The notes under the pieces were generated by a model, which worked only from the letters and a program-made list of their open reading frames with translations, was not told the origin of the DNA and made no database searches. From assembly GCF_949987515.2 (NCBI RefSeq), contig NC_082683.1, forward strand, positions 100,055,918 through 100,119,917: a DNA stretch of 64,000 bases, in the 5' to 3' direction. Below, piece after piece: positions 24,501-37,800 of this stretch. The DNA comes from Delphinus delphis. Lineage: Eukaryota; Chordata; Mammalia; Artiodactyla; Delphinidae. How positions within the stretch are numbered: position 1 is the stretch's first letter; every line of letters begins with the position of its first letter. Position numbers and translations under genes: made by a program.

Positions 24501-25160
24501 ACAGTGTGGAGGTTCCTCACAAAACTAAAAATGGAACTACCATATGATCCAGCAATTCTACATCTGGATATATATCTGAGGAAAACAAAAACATTAATTC
24601 AAAAAGATATATGCACCCCAATGTTCATAAAAACATTATTTAATGATAGCCAAGATAAGGAGGCAACCTAAGTGTCCATCCATAGATGAATGGGTAAACA
24701 GTTGGTGTGGGTGTGTGGGTGTGCGTGTATGCACAATGGAATACTACTCAGCCATAAAAAAGAAAATTTGCCATTTGCAACAACATGGATTGACTTGGAG
24801 GGTATTGTGGTTAGTGAAATAAGTCAGAAAGACAACTGCTGTATGATATCACTTATATGTGGAATCTAAAAAGTAAAACAAACCAGTGAATATAACAAAA
24901 AAATGTATTCAGATACAGAGAACAAATTAGTGGCTACCAGTGAGGAGAGGGGAGGAGAGGCAAGCTAGGGGTAGGGGATTAAGAGGTACAAACTACTATG
25001 CATAAAATAAATAAGCTACAAGAATATACTGTACAGCACAGAGAATATAGCCTATATTTTATAAATGGAGTATAATCTTTAAAAATTGTGAATCACTATG
25101 TTGACACCTGAAGCTTATATAATATGGTAAATCAACTATACCTCAATTTTTTAAAATGTT

Positions 25161-25880
25161 CTATTCCTAGGAAATGTCTTTGCCACCGTGTCTTCAATGG
25201 TTAACACTTACTGATTACTCCCATTCTCTGACTCCAGCTGAAATAGGCTGAGTGTTTGTCACTTTTCAGCTGCTTTGTAGCATCCAAACTCCTTTCTATT
25301 CATGGAGAATTCCCCTTCTTGTAAGTCTTGGGAAGAAGCAGAGCTGCAATCTTCCAGAGAAGCTGGAGATGTCAGGTAATAAGTCTTCCCCAGCTTACTG
25401 AGTAGCTAGGGCTGAGGCCAGTGACCCAGGCTCAGCCAATCAGAGGTTCATTCAGGGACTCAGTCCAGATCTTTCCAGGTGACAAAAGTGAGGATGACAC
25501 TGTGGCAGCAGCCTCCCAGGCCAGGTCTGGAGTACCAGGATACAAGATGCAACGTGCTATGTCAATAGCAGCTGCAGTGGCAATAACAGTATCTTCCCCT
25601 CACCTGCCTGCTGGTGATATGTTGGACCAGGTTCTGGACATTGAGCCTTCTTTTGATTCTTTCTGCCCAATTTACAAGCCTGGCTCTGAAGGCCTCCTGC
25701 TGATTCTGTGAGCTACCCAATATCTATTCAGTAAATCACTTTTCCACTTAAGTAAGCCAGAATTGGTTTCCATTCTGATGGTGGCCTGTCCATCACCCTA
25801 CTCAGATGAAAGTTTCCAACTGGCTCTGTTCTGTCCCACCTTGGTCAGGGATCAAGGCTTTCTAGTTACCAGATATCAGT
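25161..25880. other. Unique sequence, no gene recognised
   Basis: A 96-codon frame at 25421-25711 has no recognisable domain. No clear repeat landmarks. Confidence 0.4.
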
Positions 25881-25884
25881 GGTT

Positions 25885-26110
25885 TTGAGGTGTGGTCCCC
25901 AGACACCTGAAATTTGCTGAGACAATTTCAGGAGGTCTTCAAGGTAAAAGTTATTTTCAAAAAATTAGAGATATTATTTGTCTATTTCATGGTGTTACAT
26001 TTTCATTGATACATAAGCAATGATTGAAACAGCCAGTGCCTTGGCACAAATCAAGGCAATGGCACCAAACCGCAGTAGGAGCATTGTCTTTACCATCATG
26101 CCCTCACAGA
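25885..26110 (+). repeat. hAT/Charlie-type DNA transposon remnant
   Basis: The frame from 26020 reads ALAQIKAMAPN, close to a motif I recall from hAT (Charlie/ZBED-like) transposases (ALAQIKAVAPN). The upstream text 'gtgtggtccccagacacctg' and 'ggaggtcttcaaggtaaaag' also fits that class. It is cut off by L1 sequence at about 26115. Assignment by memory. Confidence 0.45.
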
Positions 26111-26114
26111 AAAA

Positions 26115-26516
<402 letters not shown>

Positions 26517-26539
26517 AGGAATCCAAATTGGAAAAGAAG

Positions 26540-28509
26540 AAGTAAAGCTGTCACTGTTTGCAGATGACATGATACTATACATAGAGAATCCTAAAGATGC
26601 TACCAGACAACTACTAGAGCTAATCAATGAATTTGGTAAAGTAGCAGGATACAAAATTACTGCACAGAAATCTCTGGCATTCCTATACACTAATGATGAA
26701 AATCTGAAGGTGAAATCAAGAAAACACTCCCATTTACCACTGCAACAAAAAGAATAAAATATCTAGGAATAAACCTACCTAAGGAGACAAAAGAACTGTA
26801 TGCAGAAAATTATAAAACACTGATGAAAGAAATTAAAGATGATACAAATAGATGGAGAGATATACCATATTCTTGTATTGGAAGAATCAACATTGTGAAA
26901 ATGACTCTACTACCCAAAGCAATCTACAGATTCAATGCAATCCTTATCAAACTACCACTGGCATTTTTCACAGAACTAGAACAAAAAATTTCACAATTTG
27001 TATGGAAACACAAAAGACCCCGAATAGCCAAAATAAGCTTTAGAACGAAAAATGGAGCTGGAGGAATCAAGCTCCCTGACTTCAGACTATACTACAAAGC
27101 TACAGCAATCAAGACAGTATGGTACTGGCACCAAAAACAGAAATATAGATCAATGGAACAGGATAGAAAGCCCAGAGATAAACCCACGCACATATGGTCA
27201 CCTTATCTTTGATAAAGGAGGCAAGAATATACAGTGGAGAAAAGAGATCCTCTTCAATAAGTGGTGCTGGGAAAACTGGACAGCTACATGTAAAAGTATG
27301 AGATTAGAACACTCCCTAACACCATACACAAAAATAAGCTCAAAATGGATTAAAGACCTAAATGTAAGGCCAGAAACTATCAAACTCTTAGAGGAAAACA
27401 TAGGCAGAACACTCTATGACATAAATCACAGCAAGATGTTTTTTGACCCACCTCCTAGAGAAATGGAAATAAAAACAAAAATAAACAAATGGGACCTAGT
27501 GAAACTTAAAAGCTTTTGCACAGCAAAGGAAACCATAAACAAGACCAAAAGACAACCCTCAGAATGGGAGAAAATATTTGCAAATGAAGCAACTGACAAA
27601 GGATTAATCTCCAAAATATACAAGCAGCTCATGCCACTCAATAACAAAAAAGCAAACAACCCAGGCTTCCCTGGTGGCGCAGTGGTTGAGAGCCCACCTG
27701 CTGATGCAGGGGACACGGGTTCGTGCCCCGGTCCGGGAAGATCCCACATGCTGTGGAGCAGCTGCGCCCGTGAGCCATGGCCACTGAACCTGTGTGTCCG
27801 GAGCCTGTTCTCTGCAGCAGGAGAGGCCACAACAGTGAGAGGCCCACGTACCACAAACAAACAAACAAACAAACAAAAACAAACAATCCAATCCAAAAAT
27901 GGGCAGAAGACCTAAATAGACATTTCTCCAAAGAAGGTATACAGATTGCCAACAAACACATGAAAGGATGCTCAACATCACTAATCATTAGAGAAATACA
28001 AATCAAAAGTACAAAGAGGTATCACCTCACTCCAGTCAGAATGGCCATCATCAAAAAATCTACAAACAATAAATGCTGGAGAGGGTGTGGAGAAAAGCGG
28101 AACCCTCTTTCACTGTTGGTGGGATTGTAAAGTGATACAGCCACTATAGAGAACAGTATGGAGGTTCCTTAAAAAATTAAAAATAGAACTACCATATGAC
28201 CCAGCAATCCCACTACTGGGCATATACCCTGAGAAAACCATAATTCAAAAAGAATCATGTACCAAAATGTTCATTGCAGCTCTATTTACAATAGCCAGGA
28301 CATGGAAGCAACCTAAGTGTCCATCAACAGATGAATGGATAAAGAAGATGTGGCACATATATACAATGGAATATTACTCAGCCATAAAAAGAAACGAAAT
28401 TGAGCTATCTGTAGTGAGGTGGATGGACCTAGGGTCTGTCATACAGAGTGAAGTAAGTCAGAAAGAGAAAAACAAATACCGTACGCTAACACATATATAT
28501 GAAATCTAA
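26540..28509 (+). pseudogene. Broken L1 ORF2, RT to C-terminus
   Basis: Three frames carry the pieces: 26569-26757, 26823-27212 and 27052-27663, then past the SINE 27890-28130 and 28267-28509. The largest open frame, 27052-27915 (287 codons), is an artefact: about 70 of its codons come from the inserted SINE. Conserved text includes [21 protein letters not shown] and STDEWIKKMWHIYTMEYYSA in shortened form. Inactive. Confidence 0.85.
27664..27880 (+). mobile_element. CHR-type SINE, short subfamily, with (CAAA)n tail
   Basis: Inserted in the younger L1. The tail is a CAAA/ACAA repeat rather than pure A (27855-27890). Diverged flanks 'gcaaacaaccca' and 'caaacaatcca' are the likely target duplication. 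It was inserted after the younger L1, giving a three-level nest. Confidence 0.93.
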
Positions 28510-28882
28510 GAGAAAAAAAAAAGGTCATGAAGAACCTAGGGGTAAGACAGGAGTAAAGACACAGACCCACTAGAGAATGGACTTGAGGATATGGGGAGGG
28601 GGAAGGGTAAGCTGTGACAAAGCGAGAGAGTGGCATGGACATGTATACACTACCAAACATAAAATAGATAGCTAGTGGGAAGCAGCTGCATAGAACAGGG
28701 AGATCAGCTCTGTGCTTTGTGACCACCTAGAGGGGTGGGATAGGGAGGGTGGGAGGGAGGGAGATGCAAGAGGGAAGAGATATGGGAACATATGTATATG
28801 TATAACTGATTCACTTGGTTATAAAGCAGACACTAACACACCATTGTAAAGCAATTATACTCCAATAAAGATGTTAAAAAAA

Positions 28883-29000
28883 ATCATGGTATTGGCACAA
28901 AAAACATATAGATCAATGGAACAGAATACAGAGCACATGAACCAACCCACACACCTGTGGTCAATTAATCTATGAAAAAAGAGGTAAGTATATACAATGG
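28883..29000 (+). mobile_element. Old L1 ORF2 fragment, right part
   Basis: Continuation of the L1 piece at 26115-26516: 'atagatcaatggaacagaat', 'gtggtcaattaatctatg'. It ends at 'agtatatacaatgg', where a further L1 5' end begins. Confidence 0.85.
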
Positions 29001-30607
29001 AGAGGGACAGGAATCAAGATGGTGGAGTAAGAAGACAAAGAGCTCACCTCCCCCTACAAACACATCAAAAATACATCTACATGGGGAACAATTTTCACTG
29101 AAAACCAACTGGAAACCGACAGAAGATATCCTCTCAAACCATAGCTGCAAGAAGGATATCCACATAACCAGGTAGGATGAGGGGGAAAAGGCGTCAGAAT
29201 GGGACTGGCACCCCTGGGAGGGATCTGTAAAGGAAAGAAGGTTCACATGGGCAGAACTTCACCCTGGGAACCCCCTTGCCTGCTGGGAAATCCACTGGGC
29301 CAGATAGAGGGCCTAGACTTTACTCATCAGGAGTGCGCAAGTGCTGGCTTGTTAACAATCAGTGCACTGGTGGCTGCCACCCTGCCATACTTCCTAATCC
29401 AAAGGGTTGAATACCTCAGACCACTCCCTCCACACTGCAGCCTAGCACAAGATCAGGGCAGAGATTCGGTCTAGCTGCTCAGAGACAGACTGGGATGTGC
29501 CAGGGTGTGATTCAGTCCAAATCACAGAGACCATAGTCAGTGCACACACAGGGGCAGCAGATCAAACTGGGAAGACACTGTCAACACATGCACCAGGCGG
29601 TGCCACATATATGCACAGCAGCCAAGCACTGAATCTTAGGCAGACGGTTCCTGGGAGGGGACTTGATCTACCTGTGCAGAGACAGCCTGGAGGGCCTGGA
29701 GTGTGGTCAAGGGGGACCCACGGAGCCAACTGTCAGTGCTCAGGCAGCAGGGGCAGCCATGGAGCTCATTGTGAAAGTGCGCGGGGCAGGGGAATTCCAG
29801 CCATAGTGGGCTGCTTTGGTGCATGCACTGGGTGGCACGACAGATTTGCACAGCAGCTGGGCACTGAGGCTCAGGCAGGCAGGCCCTGGGCAGGAGTACT
29901 CAGTGGTTCATTTCCCTGGGGGAGTGCTATAGCTCCATCCACTCTACACCACATCTTGGAGCCAAAACTGGTGCATACAGGTTCTGGGAGAGATCTGGCA
30001 CAGAGGCAGCCCAGGTCCCAGGCAGCAGCACAGCCACTTCAATTCCTGCAACCACAGCACCCTGGCCCCCAGCCCCTGCCTATTCCACACCACAGCCTAG
30101 CACAAGGTCTGGGTTGAACACAAGGGAGAAAGGCACACGACTTGGGCTGCTTTGGGACAGAACTGCAGACACCTGCATGGGCAGCACAGAGGTTTACTAT
30201 GACCACGTGGGCATCACTTGATTCAGCAGTCACCAGCTTTGGGGCAGGGCACACACTCCAGTGCAACAAAGTCTGATAAAACTCAACCATCAGGACTTCT
30301 ACTCCAACAACTGAAGGTCAGACCCCACCCCTGACAGGGTGGTGATAACCATAGCACAAGGAAAAGGCCCTGCCCGACATCAAGTGCAGGCTCTGAACAC
30401 CCCAACACCAATCACAATCCCTGTCAAGGGGACAATAGCCAGCACACTCTGAGGAAAGGCATGGCTAGAATCCATACTAAAACCAGCCTTCACACCAAAG
30501 ATATTGGACTTATAGTCTACACAGGGACACTCCCCTAAAAACACCCCTTCAAGACCATAGTAGATGTCACTCTCTCCTAAATTCATAGATGCAGAAAGTT
30601 AACTAAA

Positions 30608-31330
30608 ATGAAAAAACAGAGTAACTATTCCCAATTAAAAATACAAAATAAATCCCCTAAAAGAGCAAATAATGAAACAGACCTCACCAGTCTACCAGAA
30701 CCTGAGTTCAAAAAGGAGGTAATGGAAATGCTAAAGGAATTAAGAAGACTTTATCGATAGAAATGCAGATCACTGTAATAAGGAACTAGAAATTATAAAG
30801 ATGAACCAATCTAGAAGCAATGAATAGCAGACTAAATGACACAGAAAAATAAGTGATCTGGAAAGTAGAATAATAGAAATCACCCAACTGGGAGAGCAAA
30901 CAGAAAGACAAATAAAAAAAAAAGAAAGGAATACACGAGATCTATGGGATAATATAAAGCATGCCTACTTATGCATAATAGGCATTCCAGTAGGAGAAAA
31001 GAGAAAAAAAGAGACCAAAAATGCATTTGAAGAAATTATGGCTGAAAACTCCCCAAACCTGGAGAAGGAAATAGATATCCAGGTACAGGAAGCACAGAGG
31101 GTACCAAACAAGATCAACCCAAACAGACCCACACCAAGACATATAATTAAGATGTAAAGAATTAAAGATAAGATTCTAAAGGCAGCAAGGGAAAAACAAA
31201 GAGTCATGTACAAGGGAACCACATAAGGCTATCAGATAATTTCTCTGAAGGAACATTGCAGGCCAGAAGGGAGTGGGATGATATATTCAAAGTCCTGAAA
31301 GGGAAAAACCTGCAACCTAGGATACTCTGT
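30608..31330 (+). pseudogene. Broken L1 ORF1
   Basis: ORF1p is the L1 RNA-binding chaperone. The start MKKQSNYSQLKIQN is followed by a stop after about 50 codons (LRRLYR then TAG). Later text encodes the RRM/CTD regions in other frames ('agaaggaaatagatatccag' region; 'aggccagaagggagtgggat'). No intact frame. Confidence 0.75.
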
Positions 31331-31993
31331 CAAGCAAGATAATTATTTAGAAGAAGGAGAGAGAGAGAATTTCTCAGAGATGCAGAAACCAAAAGAATTC
31401 AGCAATACTAAATTACCCTGAAAAATACACTAAAAAAAAAAAAAACTGAAAGTTTTTCTCTAAATAGAAAAAAAAGCAAGAATCTATAGGAGAGGGAAAA
31501 TAAAAATAGGAAAGGGAAACATATATAAGGATTGAAGATCACTAAAATAAGCCAGGACATAGATTAAGAAACAATCAAAAAATTTTTGTAAAAGCGATTA
31601 TAATTCTAATTAACAGTAAAGTGATAAACATGAAGATGTAAAATAAGACAATAAGATCACAAAATATGGGGGAGGGGAGTAAAAATATGTAGATCTTTTA
31701 GAATCTGTCTGAACTTGTATGACTATCAGTCTAAAGCAAGTACATATAGTAATGAATCAACATACTTGAAAACCAGGGTAACCACAAATCAAAAGCATAC
31801 AATGGATTCACAAAAACAAAAAAGAAAGGAATCAAGCATACTTCAAAAGAAAACCATCAAACCACAAAAGGAGAAGCAAAAAAGAAATACTGAACACAGA
31901 AAAACTACAAAGTCAACTGGAAAACAAGGTTTAAAATGGTAATAAGTACATACCTATCAATAATTACTTTAAATGTCAATGGATGAAATACTC

Positions 31994-32350
31994 TGGGACT
32001 TCCCTGGTGGTTGAGAATCCACCTGCCAATGCAGGGAACACAGGTTCGAGCCCTGGTCTGGGAAGATCCCACATGCCATGGATCAGCTAAGCCTGGGAGC
32101 CACAACTACTGAGCCTGCGCTCAAGAACCCATGAACCACAATTACTGAGCCCACATGCTACAGCTACTGAAGCCCGCACACCTAGAGCCCATGCTCTGCA
32201 ACAAAGACAAGCCACTGCGATGAGAAGCCCGCGCACCACAACGAAGAGTAGCCCCTGCTCGCCACAACTAGAAAAAGCCCACACACAGCAATGAAGACCC
32301 AACACAGCCCAAAATAAATAAATACATAAATAAATTTATTTAAAAAAAAA
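31994..32350 (+). mobile_element. CHR-type SINE, long subfamily, A box partly deleted
   Basis: Flanked by GAAATACTC at 31985-31993 and 32351-32359. The 5' end reads CCCTGGTGGTTGAG instead of CCCTGGTGGCGCAGTGGTTGAG: eight bases are missing between two GGTGG-like words, removing part of the pol III A box. The copy is therefore unlikely to be able to transcribe itself. Confidence 0.92.
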
Positions 32351-33099
32351 GAAATACTCCAATCAAAAGACCATGGAGTGGCAGATTGGGTTAAAAAAAC
32401 AAGAACCTACAATATGTTGCCTACAATAGACTCACTTCGGGGTGAAAGATGCACACTGAAGATGCCTGACTCTAACGGATCTGTGCCAATGGATCTGCAC
32501 TGGTGGCTTTGAACACAGCACCTGAGGGACACACAGGTTGACTGTCTGCATCCCATGGTTGAGGTGAGGCTGAGGGCAGTGCCAACAACTGTGTACTTTC
32601 AGTCCACCCAACAGGTGACAGGTGACACCAGAGCACACTTCCCAGTGGACAGCTCCTGAGGAGGAATACTCAGTGGCTCCTCTCCCAGTGGAAGTGCTCC
32701 AGTCCCACCTACCTCACACTGCAGCTCAGGAACAGATCGGGGGTTTCTACCCCAACAACTAGGGAGCAGACCCTGTCCCTGACAGGGCTGTGACAACCAC
32801 AGAGCAAAGAGGAGGCCCCACTCAACATCCAGTGTAGGCATTGGTCACCACAGCATCACAGCACCCTATCAAGGGGATAATGGCCAGTGCACACTGAGGA
32901 AAGACATGGCAGGCACCCATAATAAAAACAGCCTTCACACCGAAAATATTAGACTCATGGAGACTACACAGGGATGCTCCCACATAAAATCAGCCTTTCA
33001 AGACCACAGTAGATAATTGTTTCTCCTGAATTCATAGAACCTGAGAAATACAAGTAAAATGAAGAAGCAGAGGAATCACACTCAATTAAAAGATCGAGA

Positions 33100-33306
33100 G
33101 GGGCTTCCCTGGTGGCGCAGTGGTTGAGAGTCCGCCTGCCTATGCAGGCGACACAGGTTCGTGCCCCAGTCCGGGAAGATCCCACATGCCGCAGAGCGGC
33201 TGGGCCCGTGAGCCATGGCCGCTGAGCCTGCGTGTCCGGAGCCTGTGCTCCGCAACAGGAGAGGCCACAACAGTGAGAGGCCCACGTACCACCAAAAAAA
33301 AAAAAA
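33100..33306 (+). mobile_element. CHR-type SINE, short subfamily
   Basis: Nearly unmutated short-type copy. Flanked by AAAAGATCGAGA (about 33088-33099) and AAAAGATCAAGA (after the A-tail, to about 33318), one mismatch. Confidence 0.95.
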
Positions 33307-33537
33307 AAAAAGATCAAGAGAATTCCCCTGAAAGAACAAACAATGAAACAGACCTCTCCAGTCTACTAGACCCCAAGTTCAAAAAGGAGGTAATAAAAAT
33401 ACAGAAGGAATTTTAAAAGGCTATCAATAGAAATGTAGATCACTGTAAAAAGGAACTAGAAACTATAAAGAAGAGCCAATTAAAATTAGAAAACCCATTT
33501 GCTGAGACAAAAGCTGAGCTAAAGGCAATAGACAGCA

Positions 33538-33647
33538 GGGAATTTCCTGGTGGTCCAGTGGTTAGAACTCCATGCTTACACTGTAGGGGGCACAGGTTTG
33601 ATCCTTGGTCAGGGAACTAAGATCCTACAAGCCATGCAGCCAAAAAA
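33538..33647 (+). mobile_element. CHR-1-like short SINE
   Basis: About 110 bp, 'tttcctggtggtccagtgg' to 'gccatgcagccaaaa'. Flanked by AAAGGCAATAGACAGCA (33521-33537) and AAAGGCAATAAACAGCA (33648-33664), one mismatch. Confidence 0.92.
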
Positions 33648-33884
33648 AAAGGCAATAAACAGCAAACTGAATAATGCAGAAGAATGAATGAGTGATCTGG
33701 AATGTAGAATAATGGAAATCACCCAATCAGAACAGCAGACAGAAAGACAAATGAAAAAAAAAAATGAAAGCAACGTATGAGACCTACGGGATAATATAAA
33801 GTGTGCCAACCTATGCATAATAGGCATACCAGAAGGAGAAGAAAGAGAAAAGACGATTTGAAAATGTATCTGAAGAAATTATGG

Positions 33885-34022
33885 GGAGTTCCCTGGTGGT
33901 GTAGTGGTAAGGATCCTGGGGTTTCACTGCTGCAGCCTGGGTTCATTCCCTTATTGGGGAACTGAGATCCCACAAGCTGCACGGCGGTATGGCCAAAAAG
34001 GAAAAAAGAAAGAAATAAAGCA
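33885..34022 (+). mobile_element. CHR-1-like short SINE
   Basis: 'ggagttccctggtggtgtag' to 'ggtatggccaaaaagg' with a GAAA-rich tail. Flanked by a perfect GAAATTATGG at 33875-33884 and 34023-34032. Confidence 0.92.
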
Positions 34023-34877
34023 GAAATTATGGCTGAAAACTTTCCAAACCTAAAGGAGAAAAGAGAGATCCAGGTACAGGAAGCACAGAGGGTCCCAAAC
34101 AAGTGAACCCAAACTGACCTACACCAAGACATTATAACTAAAGTGGCAAAAATTAAAGAGAGCATTCTAAAGGCAGCAAGAGAAAAACAAAGAGTTAATT
34201 ACAAGGGAACTCCCATAAAGCTATGAGCTGATTTCTCTACAGAAACGTTGCAGGCCAGAAGGGAGTGGCAAAGTATATTCAAAGTCCTGAAAGGAAAAAC
34301 CTGCAACCTAGGATACTCTACCCAGCAGGATTATCATTTAGAATGGAAGGAGAGATAAAGAATTTCTCAGATACACAAAAACTTTAAAAATACAGCAATA
34401 CTAAACCTATCCGAAAAGAAACATTGAAAGATCTTCTCTAAATAGAAAAGAAGCAAGAATCTATAGGGAACAGAAATCACATCTGGAATGTAAATCACTT
34501 AACCCAGTACTCAGATTAAAAAAAAAAATTTTTTTTTTGTTAAAGTGAAAACTAATGAACAACAAAAGGATAAACATGAAGATGTAAAAGAGGAAGAGGA
34601 CACCAAAATCATAAAATGTTGGGAGGAAGTAAGAAAATGTAGATTTTTCTTTTTAGAATGTGTTTGAGCCTACATGACTACCAGTCTAAAGCAAGTACAT
34701 ATAGTAATGGGTTAACATATTTGACAAACAGGGTAACCACAAGTCAAAAGCACAAAATAGATTTACAAAAAGAAAGAAAACACAAGCATAATACAAAAGA
34801 AAACCATCAAACCACAAAAGGAAAAATGAAAAGAAAAGGAACAAAGAAACACAATCAACTGGAAAACAAGGTTTAAA

Positions 34878-37800
34878 ATGGCAATAAATACATATCTATC
34901 AATAATTACCTTAAATGTCAATGGACTAAATGCTCCAGTCAAAAGACAGGGTGGCAGATTGGGTAACAAAACAAGAGCCTACAATATGCTGCCTACAAGA
35001 GACCAACTTGTAGGCAAAGGATACTCATAGATTGAGAGTGAGGGGATGGAAAAAGATATTTCATGCAAATGGAAATGACAAGAAAGCAGGGTTAGTAATA
35101 CTTGTATCAGAAAAAATAGACTTTAAAACAAAGGCCATAAAGAAAGATAAAGGACACTATATAATGATAAAAGGATCAACACAAGAAGAGGCTATTATAC
35201 TCATTAACATATATGTACCCAATACAGGAGCACCTAAGTATATAAAAAAATATTAATAGAAATAAAGGGAGAAATTGGGAATACAATAATAGTAGGAGAC
35301 TCCAACACCTCACTGACATCAGTGAACAGATCTTCCAGACAGAAGATAAGGCAACAGAGATCCTAAATGATACAATATAACAGTTAGACTTAATTGATAT
35401 ATTTTCCAAAGAAGAAAACAGAATACACATTCTTTTCAAGTTCACATGGAACATTCTCTAGGATAGACCACAAAATAGGACACAAAACAAGTATCAACAA
35501 ATTTAAGAGGATAGAAGTTATTTCAAGCATCTTTTCTGACCACAACAGTGTGAAACTATAAATCAACCACAAAAAGAGAAACGAGAAAAAAACAATTACA
35601 TGGAGACTAAACAACATGCTACTAAAAACTCAATGGATCAACAATTAAATCAAATAGGAAATTTAAAAATACTTTGAGACAAATGACAATGAAAGCATAA
35701 CCATACAAAATCTATGAAATGCAGCAGAAGCAGTCCTTAGAGGGAATTGCACAGCAATACAGGCTTTCCTCAAAAAAACAAGAAAAATCTCAAACAACCT
35801 AACTTACCACCTAAAAGAATTAGAAAAAGAAGAAACAAAAGTCAGCAGAAGGAAAAAGTCAGCAGAAGGAAAGAAATAATAAAGATCAGAGAGGAAATAG
35901 AGATTAAAAAACAATAAAATCAAAAAAATCAATAAAACCAAGAGCTGGTCTTTGAAAGGGGAAAAAAATTGACAAACCTCTGGCCAGGCTCATCAAGAAG
36001 AAAAGAGGGAGGACCCATATAAACAAAATAAGAAATAAAAGAGGAGAAACAACTGATACCGCAGACATTCAAAAAATCATGAGAGAATATTATAAACCAT
36101 TATATGTCAACAAACTGAGCAATTTAGAAATGGACAAGTTTCTAGAAACATACAGCCTGCCAAAACTGAATCAAGAAGAAATAACTCAAACAAACCAATC
36201 ACTAGAAGTGAAATAGAATCTGTAATTTAAAACAAAACAAAACAACAACAACAAAGACCTCTGCAAACAAAAGTCCAGGACCAGAGGGATTCATTGGGGA
36301 ATTCTACCAAACTTACAAAGAAAAACTTATACCTATCCTTCTCAAACTCTTCCAAGCTTTTCCAAAAGATTGAAGAGGAGGAAACATTCTCAAAGTCATT
36401 CTATGAAGCCACCATCACCCTGATACCAAAACCAGACAAGACATTACCAAAAAAGAAAATTAAAGGCCAATATCTTTGAATATAGAAGCAAAAATCCTCA
36501 ACAAAATATTAGCAAACCAAATCTAACAACACATAAAAAAGATCATACACCATGATCAAGTTGGATTCATCCCAGGGTCACAAGGATGGTTCAGCATACA
36601 CAAATTAATCAATGTGATACACCACATTAACAAAAGAAAAGACAAAAAACACATGATCATCTCAATAGGTACAGAAAAAGCTTCTGACAAAATTCAACAT
36701 CCATTCATAATAACTCTTACCACAGTGGGCATAAAGGGAACATATATCAACATAATAAGCCATTCATGACAAACCCACAGCCAACATAATACTCAATGGT
36801 GAAAAGCTGAAAGCCTTCCCACTAAAATCTGGAACAAGACAAGGACTCCCACTCTCACCACTTCTATTAAACATAGTATTGGAAGTCCTAGCCACAAAAG
36901 ACAAGAAATAAAAGGTATCTAAATTGGAAGGGAAGAGGTAAAACTGTCACTATTTGCAAAGGACATGATATTCTAATAGAGAGAACCCTAAAGATTCCAC
37001 ACAAAAACTATTAGAAATAGTAAATTCATCAAGGTATCAGGATACAAGATTAATACACAGAAATCTGTTGCATTTCCTTACAGTAACGATGAAGTATCAG
37101 AAAGAGAAAGTAAAAAACAAAAACAAAAAAAACAATGCTGTTTAAAATCAGTCCAAAAAAAATTAGGACTAAACTTAATTAAGGAGGTGAAAGACCTATA
37201 CTGAAAACTACAAAAAACTGATAAAGGAAAATGAACATGATTCAAAGACAAGGAAAGATAGGTCATCCTCTTGGATTGGAAGAATTAATATTGTTAAAAT
37301 AGCCATACTACCCAAAGCAATCTATAGATTTAATGGCATCCCTGTCAAAATACCTGTGACATGTTTCACAGAACTGGAACAAATAATCCTAAAATTTGTT
37401 TGTAATCACAAGACCCAAAACTACTAAAGCAATCCTAAGGAAAAAGAAGAAAGCTGGAAGCATAGCCATCCCAGACCTCAGACAATAATACAAAGCTACA
37501 GTAATCAAAACAGAGTGGTATTGGCACAAAAACAGAGAAATAGATCAATGGAACAGAACAGAGAGCCTAGAAATAAACTCATACACCTATGGTCAATTAA
37601 TCTTTGACAAAGAAGGCAAGAATATATAGTAGATATATAGTAGAGAAAAGACAATCTCTTCAAATGCTGTTGGGAAAGCTGCACAGCTACATGTAAAGAA
37701 ATGAAATTAGAACACTCCTCACACCACATACAAAACTAAACTCAAAATGGTTTAAAGAGCTAAATATAAGATGTGACACCATTAAACTCCTAGAAGGGAA

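Larger units (their letters stand above)
20418..24800 (+). pseudogene. Broken L1 ORF2 (endonuclease-reverse transcriptase)
   Basis: In life ORF2p nicks target DNA and copies L1 RNA into it. Here the frame survives only as pieces: endonuclease N-terminus 20418-20756, then after the SINE cluster 21702-21905, 21877-22223, 22220-22438, RT pieces 22796-22993 and 23116-23304 (with FADN instead of FADD), 23673-23888 and 24280-24671. The intervening frameshifts and stops, and the RT substitution, exclude activity. Confidence 0.85.
19775..25160 (+). mobile_element. Long decayed L1 (end of ORF1 to 3'UTR), hosting three SINEs
   Basis: Begins in the ORF1 C-terminus ('tacaaccaagaatactctac'), passes the inter-ORF spacer, ORF2 and the 3'UTR, and ends near 'caactatacctcaatttt'. 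ORF2 starts at ATG 20418 with the endonuclease motif ITLNVNGLNAPVK. The RT box at 23200-23211 reads F-A-D-N, so one catalytic aspartate is lost. Cys-containing C-terminal text follows around 24400-24520. Multiple frameshifts make it inert. Three SINEs (20798-21504) interrupt the endonuclease region. Confidence 0.9.
26517..28882 (+). mobile_element. 5'-truncated younger L1 with 3'UTR and A-tail
   Basis: Begins just upstream of the RT active-site box, which is intact here (F-A-D-D-M, 26557-26571). It runs through the ORF2 C-terminus (CWRGCGEKR near 28077-28103) and the 3'UTR to AATAAA (28864-28869) and a short A-tail. The target is the old L1 on both sides. A short shared word (ATCA) at the joints may be the remaining duplication. 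A SINE sits inside at 27664. Frameshifts near 26700 and 27130 disable ORF2. Confidence 0.88.
29001..32455 (+). mobile_element. L1 copy B: 5'UTR, ORF1 and start of ORF2
   Basis: Starts at a probable L1 5' end ('agagggacaggaatcaagat','ggtggagtaagaagac'). It continues through a GC-richer 5'UTR (29001-30607), ORF1 (ATG 30608), the spacer, and the first part of ORF2 (ATG 31936, ITLNVNG) and stops abruptly near 32455 in the endonuclease region. It is directly followed by 5'UTR sequence of a second, related L1. The 206-codon frame at 29497-30117 lies in the 5'UTR and is not a gene. Confidence 0.85.
33059..34370 (+). pseudogene. Broken L1 ORF1 split by three SINEs
   Basis: MKKQRNHTQLKD at the start, then a SINE after 13 codons. 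It resumes with ERTNNETDLSSLLDPKFKKEV (shortened here) after 33311, and is cut again at 33538 and 33885. C-terminal text 'gaacgttgcaggccagaag'-like follows at 34240-34330. Frames are also shifted. Confidence 0.8.

Noticed and set aside
29497..30117. 206-codon open frame
   Set aside because: Lies in the GC-rich 5'UTR of an L1, without any domain or conserved start context.
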